NCBI RefSeq assembly: GCF_000013085.1
Contig: NC_007643.1
Span: forward strand, 381,001-445,000
Direction: 5' to 3'
Source: Rhodospirillum rubrum ATCC 11170
GTDB taxonomy: Bacteria; Pseudomonadota; Alphaproteobacteria; Rhodospirillales; Rhodospirillaceae
Length of the DNA: 64,000 nt
Positions within the stretch are counted from its first letter, which is position 1. Every line of letters begins with the position of its first letter. Positions 10,105-19,634 of this stretch are shown here, one piece after another. The notes beneath the pieces are model-generated. The model searched no databases and was not told where the DNA came from. It saw only the letters and a list, made by a program, of their open reading frames with translations. Position numbers and translations under genes: made by a program.

Positions 10105-10626
10105 ATGTCCCTTTATGATTTCATCATGCGCAAGGTCTTCAAGCGCTCGCTGTGGGTCTTTCATGCGAACGCCGGAGCTTGCAACGGCTGCGACATCGAA
10201 GAGGTCAACGCCTTCACCCCCTATTACGACGCCGAGCGCTTCGGCCTGAAGCTGGTTGGCTCGCCCCGCCACGCCGATGTGCTGCTGATCTCGGGGCCGG
10301 TCACCCGCACCGCCGAACCCCGATTGCGCCGGCTTTATGAGCAGACCCCCAACCCCAAGGTGGTGATCGCCTGCGGGTCCTGCGCCGTGGGCGGCGGCAT
10401 GTGGTTTGACAGCTACCACGTGTTGGGCGGCGCCGACAAAGTGGTGCCCGTCGACTTCTACATCCCCGGCTGTCCGCCCCGCCCCGAAGCCATCCTGTGG
10501 GGGGTGGCGGTGGCCATGGGGTTGGTCGAGGCCAAGGCCCAGCCCTACAGCTACCGCCAGGAACACGCCCTGCCGATCCCCGTGCGCAAGCCGGCGGCCG
10601 AGCCCCCGCGCGAAACGGCCGAGTAG
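10105..10626 (+). CDS. hyfI: [NiFe]-hydrogenase small subunit, NuoB-like
   Basis: A 173-residue protein of the NuoB/HycG/HyfI family that holds the proximal [4Fe-4S] cluster next to the Ni-Fe site. Cluster cysteines are seen in GACNGCDIEE, CGSCAVGGG and IPGCPPRPE. ATG 10105 follows CCGGAGAAA; the longer open frame from 10036 only adds shadow sequence from hyfF. It is shorter than E. coli HyfI (252), mostly at the C terminus. Confidence 0.9.
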   Translation: MSLYDFIMRKVFKRSLWVFHANAGACNGCDIEEVNAFTPYYDAERFGLKLVGSPRHADVLLISGPVTRTAEPRLRRLYEQTPNPKVVIACGSCAVGGGMWFDSYHVLGGADKVVPVDFYIPGCPPRPEAILWGVAVAMGLVEAKAQPYSYRQEHALPIPVRKPAAEPPRETAE

Positions 10627-10635
10627 GGGCGGGCC

Positions 10636-11100
10636 ATGACGATCTTCGATGACCTGGGCGGGCGCCTGAAGGGCCGGGTTCTGGTCGTGGGAGCGGGCAA
10701 CCCCTTGCGCGGTGATGACGGCGCCGGACCGCGCCTGGTCGAGATGCTGACCGGGAAAGTCAACGCGGCGCTCTTGGATGTGGGGGAGATACCGGAAGCC
10801 TATACCCGACGAATTCTCGAGACCCGGGCCGACACCATCCTTTTCGTCGATGCGGCGGACTTCGGCGCCCAGCCGGGGGACTTCGCGCTCCTGGAGGAAG
10901 AGACCATCGCGGCTGGCCATGCCGGAACGCATCAGCTGCCGCTGACCCTTTTCTTCCAGTACCTCCGTGAAAGCGGCGGGGGCGAGATCGTGGTCCTGGG
11001 CATTCAGCCTCAATCCATCTCCTTGGGGACGCCAATGAGCGCGGCCGTGAGCCGGACGCTGGCCTCCCTGTCTGACCTACTCAAGGAGCTTTTGAAATGA
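10636..11100 (+). CDS. hycI: Hydrogenase maturation endopeptidase
   Basis: A 154-residue protease of the HycI/HyaD/HoxM family, which removes the C-terminal peptide of the large subunit after nickel insertion. The N-terminal family motif VVGAGNPLRGDDGAG contains the metal-binding aspartate region, and FVDAADFG and AGTHQLPLTLF match the later conserved blocks. It lies 9 bp after hyfI, so it is co-transcribed with its substrate hyfG. Confidence 0.9.
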   Translation: MTIFDDLGGRLKGRVLVVGAGNPLRGDDGAGPRLVEMLTGKVNAALLDVGEIPEAYTRRILETRADTILFVDAADFGAQPGDFALLEEETIAAGHAGTHQLPLTLFFQYLRESGGGEIVVLGIQPQSISLGTPMSAAVSRTLASLSDLLKELLK

Positions 11101-11137
11101 CGAGCGCAAACCAAAGGGCGCTAACTGGAGGGCAACC

Positions 11138-11668
11138 GTGAACAAGTTCGTCATCGCCGACCCCAAGAAATGCATTGGGTGTCGCACCTGCGAAGTCGCC
11201 TGCGTCGTCGCCCATTCCAACGGCAAGGGTGGCGCCAATTCGATGTCGGAGGAGAGCTTTTCTCCCCGGCTGCGGGTGATCAAGACCGCCACCGTGACCA
11301 CGCCGATCCAGTGCCACCACTGCGACGACGCTCCCTGCCTCAACGCCTGCCCGAACGGTGCGATCGTTTATTCGCATGACTCCGTGCAGGTCAATCAGGC
11401 CCGCTGCATGGGCTGCAAGAACTGCGTCATGGCCTGCCCCTTCGGCGCCATGCAGGTGGTGAAGGCGTCGGCCCATGGCAACGACGGCGATAGCCGCCGG
11501 GTCGAGGCCCATAAGTGCGACCTGTGCATCGAGCGCGCCGCCGGTCCGGCCTGTATCGACGCCTGTCCGACCAAATCCCTTCATCTTGTCGATCGCGAGC
11601 GGGTTCAGGAGGTGCTGCGCAAGCGCCAGCTCCAGGCCGCCCTCGACGCCTCGGGCATGTCCCTCTGA
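11138..11668 (+). CDS. hydN: Four-cluster ferredoxin, HydN/HycB-like
   Basis: A 176-residue electron-transfer protein with four [4Fe-4S] motifs: CIGCRTCEVAC near the N terminus, CHHCDDAPCLNACP, CMGCKNCVMACP and CDLCIERAAGPACIDACP. It starts at GTG 11138 after GGAGGG. It lies directly upstream of fdhF, the position expected of the electron-transfer partner (HycB role) that links formate dehydrogenase to the hydrogenase. HydN and HycB cannot be told apart from sequence alone. Confidence 0.85.
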   Translation: MNKFVIADPKKCIGCRTCEVACVVAHSNGKGGANSMSEESFSPRLRVIKTATVTTPIQCHHCDDAPCLNACPNGAIVYSHDSVQVNQARCMGCKNCVMACPFGAMQVVKASAHGNDGDSRRVEAHKCDLCIERAAGPACIDACPTKSLHLVDRERVQEVLRKRQLQAALDASGMSL

Positions 11669-11707
11669 GCGCGACAAGCACATCCATCGCCTAAAGGAGT
11701 AGAGAAG

Positions 11708-13849
11708 ATGGAAAAGGTTTTGACCGTCTGCCCGTATTGCGGCTCGGGGTGCAAGATCAACCTGCTCGTCGAGAACGATCAGGTGATTGGCGCTGAACCG
11801 GCCCAGGGCGTGACCAACCAGGGCGAATTGTGCCTTAAAGGCTATTACGGCTGGGACTTCCTGAATGATCCCAAGCTGCTGACCCCGCGCCTGCGCAAGC
11901 CGCTGATCCGCCGGACCCGTGACTCGGCCTTCGAGGAGGTGTCGTGGTACGAGGCGATCAACTTCGCCGCCACCCGCTTGCAAGAGATCAAGCATAAGTA
12001 CGGCCCGGATTCGATCATGCTGACCGGTTCGGCCCGGGGGCCGGGCAACGAAGCCAACTACGTGATGCAGAAGTTCGCCCGCGCCGTGGTCGGAACCAAC
12101 AACATCGACCATTGCGCCCGCGTCTGCCACGGCCCCAGCGTCGCCGGTCTGCAGGTGACCCTGGGCAATGGCGCCATGAGCAATTCGGTCGAGGAGATCG
12201 AAAACACCAAATGCGTTTTCGTCTTCGGCTATAACGCCGCCGTTTCCCATCCGATCGTCGCCCGCCGCATCCTCAAGGCCAAGGAGAAGGGCGCCAAGAT
12301 CATCGTCTGTGACCCGCGCTTCATCGAGACCGCGCGCATCGCCGATCTGTGGTTGCCGCTGAAGAACGGCACCAACATGGCCCTGGTCAACGCCTTCGCC
12401 CATGTGCTGCTTGAAGAAAACCTTTACGACAAGGATTTCGTGGCGAAGTACACCGAAGGCCTGGATGACTACAAGGCGACGGTGGCCAAATACACCCCGG
12501 AATACGCCGAAAAGATCACCGGCGTTCCCGCCCAGCAGATCCGCGAAGCCATGCGGATGTACGCCGGGGCCGAGACGGCGACCGTCATGTGGGGCATGGG
12601 CGTCACCCAGTGGTCCCAGGCCGTCGATGTGGTCAAGGGGCTGTCGGGTCTGGCCTTGCTGACGGGCAATCTGGGCAAGCCGTCGTGTGGCGTCGCCCCG
12701 GTGCGCGGACAAAACAACGTCCAGGGCGCCTGCGATCATGGCGCGCTGCCCAACATGCTGCCGGGCTATCAGCCGGTGACCGATGCGGCGGCGCGGGCCA
12801 AGTTCGAGAAGGCCTGGGGGGTGAGCAATCTTCCCGACAAGCCCGGCGTCTGCCTGACCGAAGTGCCCAAGATGGTTAAGGCCGGCAAGCTCAAGGCCTA
12901 TTACATCTTCGGCGAAGACCCCGCCCAGACCGATCCCGATCTGCATGAAGTTCGTGAATCCATGCGCGATCTGGAATTCGTCATCTGCCAGGAAATCTTC
13001 ATGACCAAGACGGCGATGATGGCCGACGTGGTCTTCCCGGCCACCTCGTGGGGCGAGCACGAGGGCGTCTATTCCAGCTGCGACCGTGGCTTCCAGCGCT
13101 TCTACAAGGCGATCGAACCGCAGGGCGACGTCAAGCCCGACTGGGAGATCATCTCGCTGATGGCGACGGCCATGGGCTATCCCATGAAGTACAGCAATAC
13201 CCAGGAGATCTGGGACGAGCTGCGCGAGCTTTGCCCGATCTATTACGGAGCGACCTACGAGAAGATGGCCGGCCTGGGCTATATCCAGTGGCCTTGCCCC
13301 GATCTCGACCATCCCGGCACGCCTTATCTCTATGCGGACAAGAAGTTCCAGACGCCTTCGGGCAAGGGATTGCTGTTCGCCTGCGAGTGGCGCCCGCCGA
13401 TGGAAAAGGTCGATGCCGCCTATCCGCTGATTCTCAGCACGGTGCGCGAGGTCGGTCACTATTCCTGCCGGACGATGACGGGCAACTGTCACGCCCTGCA
13501 GACCCTGGCCGACGAGCCGGGCTATATCAGCATGCACAGCAAGGACGCCAAGGCGCTGGGCATCAGTGACCAGCATCTGGTGTCGATCTCATCGCGTCGC
13601 GGCAAGATCATCGCCCGTGCCGATATCGACGACCGCATCAACGAAGGCGCCGTTTACATGACCTACCAGTGGTGGGTTGGCGCCTGCAACGAACTGACCG
13701 CCGAGCACCTCGATCCGATCTCCAAGACCCCGGAATACAAGTATTCCGCCGTCAAGGTCGAGGCCATCGCCGATCAGGCCTGGGCCGAAAACCACGTCCA
13801 GGAGGTCTATAGCCAGCTCAAGGCCGATCTGGCGAACGCCGTCGCCTAA
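11708..13849 (+). CDS. fdhF: Formate dehydrogenase H, cysteine form
   Basis: A 713-residue molybdopterin oxidoreductase very close in length to E. coli FdhF (715). The N-terminal CPYCGSGCKINLL plus a later cysteine (ELCLKG) bind one [4Fe-4S] cluster. The catalytic position is Cys140 (TGC at 12125) in ARVCHGPSVAG, exactly where E. coli has selenocysteine, so no Sec machinery is needed. Other signatures are GSARGPGNEANYVMQ, VRGQNNVQGACDHGALPNMLPGY and the C-terminal dinucleotide-binding domain (HYSCRTMTGN). It should oxidise formate to CO2 and feed electrons through HydN to the hydrogenase. Confidence 0.93.
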   Translation: MEKVLTVCPYCGSGCKINLLVENDQVIGAEPAQGVTNQGELCLKGYYGWDFLNDPKLLTPRLRKPLIRRTRDSAFEEVSWYEAINFAATRLQEIKHKYGPDSIMLTGSARGPGNEANYVMQKFARAVVGTNNIDHCARVCHGPSVAGLQVTLGNGAMSNSVEEIENTKCVFVFGYNAAVSHPIVARRILKAKEKGAKIIVCDPRFIETARIADLWLPLKNGTNMALVNAFAHVLLEENLYDKDFVAKYTEGLDDYKATVAKYTPEYAEKITGVPAQQIREAMRMYAGAETATVMWGMGVTQWSQAVDVVKGLSGLALLTGNLGKPSCGVAPVRGQNNVQGACDHGALPNMLPGYQPVTDAAARAKFEKAWGVSNLPDKPGVCLTEVPKMVKAGKLKAYYIFGEDPAQTDPDLHEVRESMRDLEFVICQEIFMTKTAMMADVVFPATSWGEHEGVYSSCDRGFQRFYKAIEPQGDVKPDWEIISLMATAMGYPMKYSNTQEIWDELRELCPIYYGATYEKMAGLGYIQWPCPDLDHPGTPYLYADKKFQTPSGKGLLFACEWRPPMEKVDAAYPLILSTVREVGHYSCRTMTGNCHALQTLADEPGYISMHSKDAKALGISDQHLVSISSRRGKIIARADIDDRINEGAVYMTYQWWVGACNELTAEHLDPISKTPEYKYSAVKVEAIADQAWAENHVQEVYSQLKADLANAVA

Positions 13850-13887
13850 GGCGTCTTCTCCCGCCGGCCTTAGGCGTTAACCGGGGA

Positions 13888-13920
13888 GCCCGGGTCCTGG
13901 CCGCCTTCCAGGATCCGGGC
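13888..13920 (+). terminator. Strong stem-loop between fdhF and moaA
   Basis: GCCCGGGTCCTGG pairs with CCAGGATCCGGGC over 13 bp (one G-T wobble) around a 7-nt loop. No T-run follows directly; the next pyrimidine-rich stretch is about 30 nt downstream. It may be a weak terminator, a processing site or an mRNA 3'-end stabiliser that separates expression of fdhF from moaA. Confidence 0.5.
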
Positions 13921-13968
13921 CCTTCCGGCGGGCGCCGAGGGTCGTTTCTTTCCTTAAGGAGATGAGCC

Positions 13969-14976
13969 ATGGGGGCGACCGGTCGTCTGGTTGACCGCTT
14001 CGGTCGCGCGATCACCTATCTGCGTCTCTCGGTGACCGACCGCTGCAATTTTCGCTGCGTCTATTGCATGGGCGAGGACATCACCTTCCTGCCCATGAGA
14101 GATCTGCTGACCATCGAGGAACTCGACCGGCTGTGCGCCGCCTTCATCGGGCTCGGGGTGCGCAAGCTGCGGCTGACCGGAGGGGAGCCGTTGGTGCGGC
14201 GCGGGGTCGAAACCCTGATCGGTCACCTGGGCGAGCATGTGGCCGCCGGGCGGCTTGACGAACTGACCCTGACCACCAACGGCGCCCGCTTGGCGGCCTT
14301 CGCGCCGGGGCTGGTCCTGGCCGGAGTGCGCCGGGTCAATGTCTCGCTCGATACCCTGGACGGTGACCGCTTTCGCCAACTGACCCGCCTGGGCGATCTC
14401 GAGACGGTTCTGGCCGGCATCGCCGCCGCCAAGGCCCAGGGTCTGGCGGTCAAGATCAACGCCGTGGTGTTCGAGGGCGGTCCCGAAGGCGATATCGACG
14501 CCCTGATCGCCTGGTGCGGCGCCCAGGGTCACGATCTGACCCTGATCGAAGCCATGCCCTTTGGCGGCATGGCCGGGCTGGGCGACGGCCATCGGTCGTT
14601 CCTGGAGGGCTTGCGCCGACGTTTGGCCGAACGCTGGTCTTTCGAGGCCTGCGATCACGCCACCGGTGGACCGGCGCGCTATGTGCGGGTCGCCCAGACC
14701 GGCGGTCGCCTTGGCTTCATCGCGCCGATCAGCGGCTGCTTCTGCGACGGCTGCAACCGGGTGCGCGTTACCTGCACCGGCGCGCTCCACCCCTGCCTTG
14801 ATGGCGGAGCGACCGCCGATCTGCGGGCGGCCTTGCGCGCGGGCGAGTCCAACGGTCCGCTCGAGCGGGCGATCGACGAAGGACTGCGCGCCAAGCCCCG
14901 GGGCCATGGCTTTAACACCCTGATCGAGCATGGAAGAGTGAGCCTGGGGCGCCATATGAGTGTTACGGGAGGCTGA
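13969..14976 (+). CDS. moaA: GTP 3',8-cyclase MoaA
   Basis: A 335-residue radical SAM enzyme of molybdenum cofactor synthesis, which converts GTP to 3',8-cyclo-GTP. The N-terminal motif CNFRCVYC binds the SAM cluster. The C-terminal cluster motif is CFCDGCNRVRVTC followed by a third cysteine in HPCL, and the protein ends in the typical Gly-Gly. A clear AAGGAG lies at 13956. Its place between fdhF and fhlA suggests a dedicated copy that supplies cofactor when formate dehydrogenase is induced. Confidence 0.92.
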   Translation: MGATGRLVDRFGRAITYLRLSVTDRCNFRCVYCMGEDITFLPMRDLLTIEELDRLCAAFIGLGVRKLRLTGGEPLVRRGVETLIGHLGEHVAAGRLDELTLTTNGARLAAFAPGLVLAGVRRVNVSLDTLDGDRFRQLTRLGDLETVLAGIAAAKAQGLAVKINAVVFEGGPEGDIDALIAWCGAQGHDLTLIEAMPFGGMAGLGDGHRSFLEGLRRRLAERWSFEACDHATGGPARYVRVAQTGGRLGFIAPISGCFCDGCNRVRVTCTGALHPCLDGGATADLRAALRAGESNGPLERAIDEGLRAKPRGHGFNTLIEHGRVSLGRHMSVTGG

Positions 14977-15245
14977 GTGTGACTCTGTTTGAAAGGGGTG
15001 CTAATACCCGCTAAGTTCCGCGTCGACTCGCGCCGGCGAACACGAGAAAATACAAATCGACCCCGAAACGAAATGCGTGCGTAAAGCGCGTCTATACAAC
15101 GGGGCAGAGTATTCGTTTGGGGGAAAGAGTCGGATGGCTAATCATTTTGACTGGGAGTGGGGCAACCATACGGGGTGTAATGGGGAAAATAACCCTAAAA
15201 TATCTCTGGTTAGCCGAATAGCCATCGGCGAAGGATCGTTTGGAC

Positions 15246-17447
15246 ATGGGTGAGGCGCACAGTCTGGCGGAACGCTACGAACTGTTGCTCGATGTGTCGG
15301 AGATTCTCGAGCTGAACCGCGATCTAAATTCGCTGCTCGGCGCGCTTTGCGACCTGCCGGCCAGCATTGGTCTGTTCGATTATGTCAATCTGCTGCTCTA
15401 TGACGCGCCCACCGATACGATGACGTTGTTTTCGCAGGGCGATGTCGGCGGCGGCTATGCGCGGATCGACGGTCTCGCCCCGACCGAGGGACCGGGGCAG
15501 GTGGTCTGGGCCCGTCAACGTCCCTTCGTGTGCAGCGGCGAGGAATACCGCCGGCATTTCCTGAAGATCGCCGCTCTGCGCCGCAACCAGCGGGTCGGAC
15601 TGTATTGTCAGATGCCGCTGACCACCAGCCAGCGCCGGCTGGGCGGGGTGGAATTCATCAGTTCACGCCCCACTACCTATGACGAGGATGATCTGACCTT
15701 CCTGCGCCGGGTCGCCTCGGTCATCGCCATTTCGGTTGAAAACGCCCTGATCGGCGAAATGCGCCAGATGGAGGAGGAGCGTCTGCGCGGCGAACGCGAT
15801 CACAACCACATTCTGGTCGAGGTGACCAATGCGGTGATTTCCAAGCTGAAGCTGGAGGATCTGGTCGACGAGGTGTCGCGCTCCATTCACCGGTTTTTCG
15901 GCGTCGATTTCGTCTCCCTCGATCTGGTCGATCCGGCCACCGCCACCATCAAATCGCGCTCGGTCTATTTCCAGAAGGGGTTGGGGCCGGTCTGGGGCTC
16001 GGCCCAGGGGCCGCTTGGCGCCTCGCCGATGGCACCCTTGTTCGAGACCAAGGCGCCGCGCATCCTGGCCCGCGCCGATCTGGGGGCCCTGGCGCGCGGC
16101 CATGATCAGATGACCTTGCTGACCAACGCCGGTTTCCAAGTGGCTTGCGGTATCCCGTTGCTTTCGGCGGGGCATGTTCTGGGGGTGCTGACCCTGGCCA
16201 GCCGCGAGCGCGACAAGTTCACCGATTACAATATCGGCTTGCTGGGCGAGGTCGCCTCGCGCATTTGCATCGCCGTGGAAAACGCCCTGGCTTACGGCGA
16301 GATTTCCCGGCTCAAGGACCAGTTGTCGCGCGAGAACAAGCAACTGGCCAAGGAACGCTATTACCTGGAAGAGGAAATCCGCCGCACCGAGGATTTCGGC
16401 GATATCATCGGCATCAGCCCGGCCATTCGCGGCGTTCTCGAACAGGTGGAGCTGGTCGCCGACAGCGACAGCACGGTGCTGATCCTCGGCGAGACGGGCA
16501 CGGGCAAGGAACTGATCGCGCGCGCCATCCATATGCTGAGCCAGCGCAAGAAGCGCACGATGATCAAGGTGAACTGCGCGGCCATTCCCTCGGCCCTGCT
16601 GGAAAGCGATCTGTTCGGCCATGAAAAAGGCGCCTTCACCGGCGCCATCGCCCAGAAGTCCGGCCGCTTCGAACTGGCCGATCGCGGCACGCTGTTTCTT
16701 GACGAGGTCGGCGACATCCCCATCGATCTGCAGCCCAAACTGCTGCGCGCCTTGCAGGAGCGCGAAATCGAGCGGGTCGGCGGACATCAGCCGATCCCAG
16801 TGGATGTGCGGATGATCGCCGCCACCAACCGCGACCTGACGGGCATGGTCGAGAAGCGGCTGTTCCGGGGCGATCTGTATTATCGCCTGAACGTCTTTCC
16901 GATTCTGATCCCGCCTTTGCGCGAGCGCCGCGAGGATATTCCGCTGATGGCGGATTATTTCATGCGCAAGACGGCGCGCAAGATGAACCGGGCGATCGAG
17001 GCCTTCTCGGCCGAAACCATGGATATGCTGCTTAACTTGCCGTGGCCGGGCAATGTGCGCGAGCTGCAAAACGTCATCGAGCGCGCGGTCATCCTGACCA
17101 AGGGGCCGGTGCTGCATCTGCCCGCCACCGAACTGCGCCATCATCTGGCGCCCAGCGCCGCCCTGCCGTCCGAAGACGCGGTGATTCCTCTCCGCGCCGC
17201 GGTGCTGCCCTCCGCCGCGAGCGCGCCCGATCCGCTCCCGCCCCCGGCCGGGTCGTCCCCCAATCCCGGCGATCTCGCCGGCGAGGCGATCGAGCGCGAC
17301 CAGATCTTGCGAGTATTGCGCGAAACCAATGGCATCGTCGGTGGTCCGCGCGGCGCGGCGGCCCATCTCGGAATGAAGCGGACCACCTTGCTGTCGCGGA
17401 TGCGCCGCCTTGGCATCTCGCCCAAGGAGGTCGATCACCGCGCGTGA
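15246..17447 (+). CDS. fhlA: FhlA-type sigma-54-dependent activator
   Basis: A 733-residue regulator with the FhlA domain order. Two GAF-type sensor domains (about residues 1-175 and 185-350) and a short coiled linker are followed by an AAA+ domain with Walker A GETGTGKE (about 415), the sigma-54 contact loop GAFTGA (about 461) and Walker B LFLDEVGD, then a Pro/Ala-rich linker and a C-terminal Fis-type helix-turn-helix (RGAAAHLGMKRTTLLSRM). ATG 15246 is 10 nt after AAGGA; a TTG at 15240 is an alternative start. In E. coli FhlA senses formate and activates the formate hydrogenlyase genes; the same role is likely here. No convincing -24/-12 promoter was found in the 14977-15245 gap. Confidence 0.88.
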   Translation: MGEAHSLAERYELLLDVSEILELNRDLNSLLGALCDLPASIGLFDYVNLLLYDAPTDTMTLFSQGDVGGGYARIDGLAPTEGPGQVVWARQRPFVCSGEEYRRHFLKIAALRRNQRVGLYCQMPLTTSQRRLGGVEFISSRPTTYDEDDLTFLRRVASVIAISVENALIGEMRQMEEERLRGERDHNHILVEVTNAVISKLKLEDLVDEVSRSIHRFFGVDFVSLDLVDPATATIKSRSVYFQKGLGPVWGSAQGPLGASPMAPLFETKAPRILARADLGALARGHDQMTLLTNAGFQVACGIPLLSAGHVLGVLTLASRERDKFTDYNIGLLGEVASRICIAVENALAYGEISRLKDQLSRENKQLAKERYYLEEEIRRTEDFGDIIGISPAIRGVLEQVELVADSDSTVLILGETGTGKELIARAIHMLSQRKKRTMIKVNCAAIPSALLESDLFGHEKGAFTGAIAQKSGRFELADRGTLFLDEVGDIPIDLQPKLLRALQEREIERVGGHQPIPVDVRMIAATNRDLTGMVEKRLFRGDLYYRLNVFPILIPPLRERREDIPLMADYFMRKTARKMNRAIEAFSAETMDMLLNLPWPGNVRELQNVIERAVILTKGPVLHLPATELRHHLAPSAALPSEDAVIPLRAAVLPSAASAPDPLPPPAGSSPNPGDLAGEAIERDQILRVLRETNGIVGGPRGAAAHLGMKRTTLLSRMRRLGISPKEVDHRA

Positions 17448-17581
17448 GGGGGGGCGCTAGCGGCCGCCAACAATCGTGGCAACACCTTCCCCTGCTGTGA
17501 TACCGTTTCGCACAGGCGGAAAAGGGGAAGTGCTCGGCGTCGTCGGAAATCCCGCAAAGGGGCCGACGGGAGTTGCAGAGC

Positions 17582-19444
17582 ATGATGATGGTGGGTGCAG
17601 GCTCGTTCCAAACACCAGGCGGGGTGCCGCCCTTACCCCCGCCGCCCCGCGAAGGAGCGACGGGGCGGTCGTTATCGGCCAAAGCCAGGGCCCCCACCGT
17701 CTTGGGCCTGCTGGCCGCCGTCGTCCTTGTCATGCTCACTCTGGGGCTAGGGGCCAATCTGGTTTTCCTTTATCGCGACGGCGTGGAGCGCGGCGAGGCC
17801 CAGGTTCTGGCGCTGCGCGATGGCGCGCGCGAACAGGCCGCTGCGGCGGTCTCGCGAATCGATCTTCTGCTCTCGGGCCTGACCGAGGGGTTGGCGTTGC
17901 GTCCCGAGGTCGAGCGCTGGGGCGATGCGGGCATTCATGCCCTGCTGGTGCGCCAAAGGGCCCTGCTGCCGATGGTGCGCGGGATCATCGTCACCAATGA
18001 GGCCGGGCGGCTGACCCATGATAGCGAGGCGGCGATTCCGGCGAATATGGACCTGTCCGACCGCGATTATGTGCGGGCCTTGCGGGCCGATCCGCAAAGC
18101 GGCCTTTACATCGGCGAACCGGTGCGCGGGCGCACCTCGGGCCGGTGGTTCATCAGCATGAGCCGGCGCTTCACCGACCAGCAGGGCGCCTTCAAGGGGG
18201 TGGTTACCGCGGTGGTCGATCCGGTGGCCCTGGGGACCGTCTTTTCGCCGTTTCTGCCCGGCGCGGGGGGAGAGTTGGAGGTGCTGCGCGACGACGGGCG
18301 GGTGCTGCTGCATCTGCCCGATTTCGAACGCTTCATGGGGGCGGCCCGCGGGCACCAGTCCTTTTTCCGCGATGTCCTGGCCGCGGCTCCCAGCGGATCC
18401 ATCCGGGTCGCGGGCTCGACCGAAGAATCGGTCTATCGCCTGGAGGGCGGAGAGGCCGGGCTGTTCTTCACCTGGGCGACGGTTCCGGGATCGCCGCTTC
18501 TGGTCACGGTGTCGGCCTCTTATGACGGGCTGCTGCGCTCCTGGTGGCAGGTCCTGCCCTATCACCTGGGGGCGATCGCCTGCATCATCCTGGTTATCCT
18601 GGCCCTGGTGCTGAAGGTCCATCGCCAGATCCGCCATCTCAACGGCTTGATCGTCGCCCTGTCGAACCGCGAAGCCGCCCTGGTCGCCGCCCGGCGCTCA
18701 AGCGAGGAGGCCAATCGCGCCAAAACGCTGTTCCTGGCCAATATGAGCCATGAATTGCGCACGCCGTTGAACGCCATCATCGGCTTTTCCGACATGCTGG
18801 CGAACGGCATTCACGGCGCCTTGGCCGATCGTCAGCAAGACTATGCCCGCGATATCAATCTGTCGGCCCTTCACCTGCTCGATCTGATCAACGACATCTT
18901 GGATGTCGCCAAGATCGAATCCGGAGGGTACCTGCTGCACGAGCGGCCGTGCAATCTGGCCGCGATCATCCGCGCCGCCGAGCGCATGCTGGGCCCCCGC
19001 GTCCGCGAAAAAGGGCTGGTAATGGATACGGTCTGCGTCGATGGCGAGGCCTGGGTGATGGCCGATGAGCGGGCCATGCAGCAGGTGCTGCTCAATCTGC
19101 TGTCCAATGCGGTCAAATTCACCCCCGAGGGCGGGCGGATCACCGTTTCCCTGGGGTTGAACGAGGGCGGCGGCATGGTTCTGGTGGTGGGCGACACCGG
19201 TCCGGGCATTCCCGCCGAGCATCTGGCCCTGGTGCTCGAGCCTTTCTATCAGGTGGGCGAGGTGGAAACCCGCAGCCACGAGGGAACCGGCCTGGGCCTG
19301 CCGCTGGCCAAGGCCCTGGTCGAAAAGCACGAGGGCGCGCTGCGCCTGGACAGCCAGCCTGGACAGGGCACCCGGGTCAGCGTAACCCTGCCCGCCGCCC
19401 GCGTTCTGCCGCCGCAACGGCCGCCGGTCGAGGCCAAACCTTGA
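17582..19444 (+). CDS. Membrane sensor histidine kinase
   Basis: A 620-residue kinase. TM1 lies at about residues 40-63. A periplasmic Cache-like sensor follows (GIIVTNEAGRLTHDSEA, then LSDRDYVRALRADPQSGLYI, typical of double Cache domains), then TM2 at about 326-346. The HisKA domain has the phosphorylated His in ANMSHELRTPLNAI (about residue 390). The ATPase domain has the N box LLSNAVKF, G1 GDTGPGIP and G2 GTGLGLPLAK. No receiver domain or adjacent response regulator gene is present, so its partner is elsewhere. It starts 134 bp after fhlA, at an ATG 9 nt after GGGAG; a TTG at 17573 is an alternative start. Confidence 0.85.
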   Translation: MMMVGAGSFQTPGGVPPLPPPPREGATGRSLSAKARAPTVLGLLAAVVLVMLTLGLGANLVFLYRDGVERGEAQVLALRDGAREQAAAAVSRIDLLLSGLTEGLALRPEVERWGDAGIHALLVRQRALLPMVRGIIVTNEAGRLTHDSEAAIPANMDLSDRDYVRALRADPQSGLYIGEPVRGRTSGRWFISMSRRFTDQQGAFKGVVTAVVDPVALGTVFSPFLPGAGGELEVLRDDGRVLLHLPDFERFMGAARGHQSFFRDVLAAAPSGSIRVAGSTEESVYRLEGGEAGLFFTWATVPGSPLLVTVSASYDGLLRSWWQVLPYHLGAIACIILVILALVLKVHRQIRHLNGLIVALSNREAALVAARRSSEEANRAKTLFLANMSHELRTPLNAIIGFSDMLANGIHGALADRQQDYARDINLSALHLLDLINDILDVAKIESGGYLLHERPCNLAAIIRAAERMLGPRVREKGLVMDTVCVDGEAWVMADERAMQQVLLNLLSNAVKFTPEGGRITVSLGLNEGGGMVLVVGDTGPGIPAEHLALVLEPFYQVGEVETRSHEGTGLGLPLAKALVEKHEGALRLDSQPGQGTRVSVTLPAARVLPPQRPPVEAKP

Positions 19445-19481
19445 ACCGGCCCCTTCACGACCGGGCCGCCTTGGCGCTTTG

Positions 19482-19508
19482 AACCAGAGTGCGACGATGA
19501 TTGGCTTG
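19482..19508 (+). repeat. Dispersed intergenic repeat, copy 1
   Basis: A 25-27 bp word with core CCAGAGTGCGACGATGATT followed by GGCTTG. Related copies lie at 21013 (+), 29565 (+, more diverged) and 51130 (-). All four are in intergenic DNA. Confidence 0.6.
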
Positions 19509-19634
19509 CTGTCGCGATCCCGGAGCGGTGTGCGGGGAGCCGATTTCACGCCAGCGGCGTGAGGGATTGAGAACGGGCGTGGTTGCCCCCTGGGCGGGCG
19601 GGATCTAAGGTGGGGCGCGCTTTGGAGGTCGGCC

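Noticed and set aside
12125-12127. Selenocysteine in FdhF
   Set aside because: The codon is TGC (Cys), not TGA, and the frame has no internal stop.
14977-15245. Possible sigma-54 promoter before fhlA
   Set aside because: No GG-N10-GC pair with convincing flanking bases was found.
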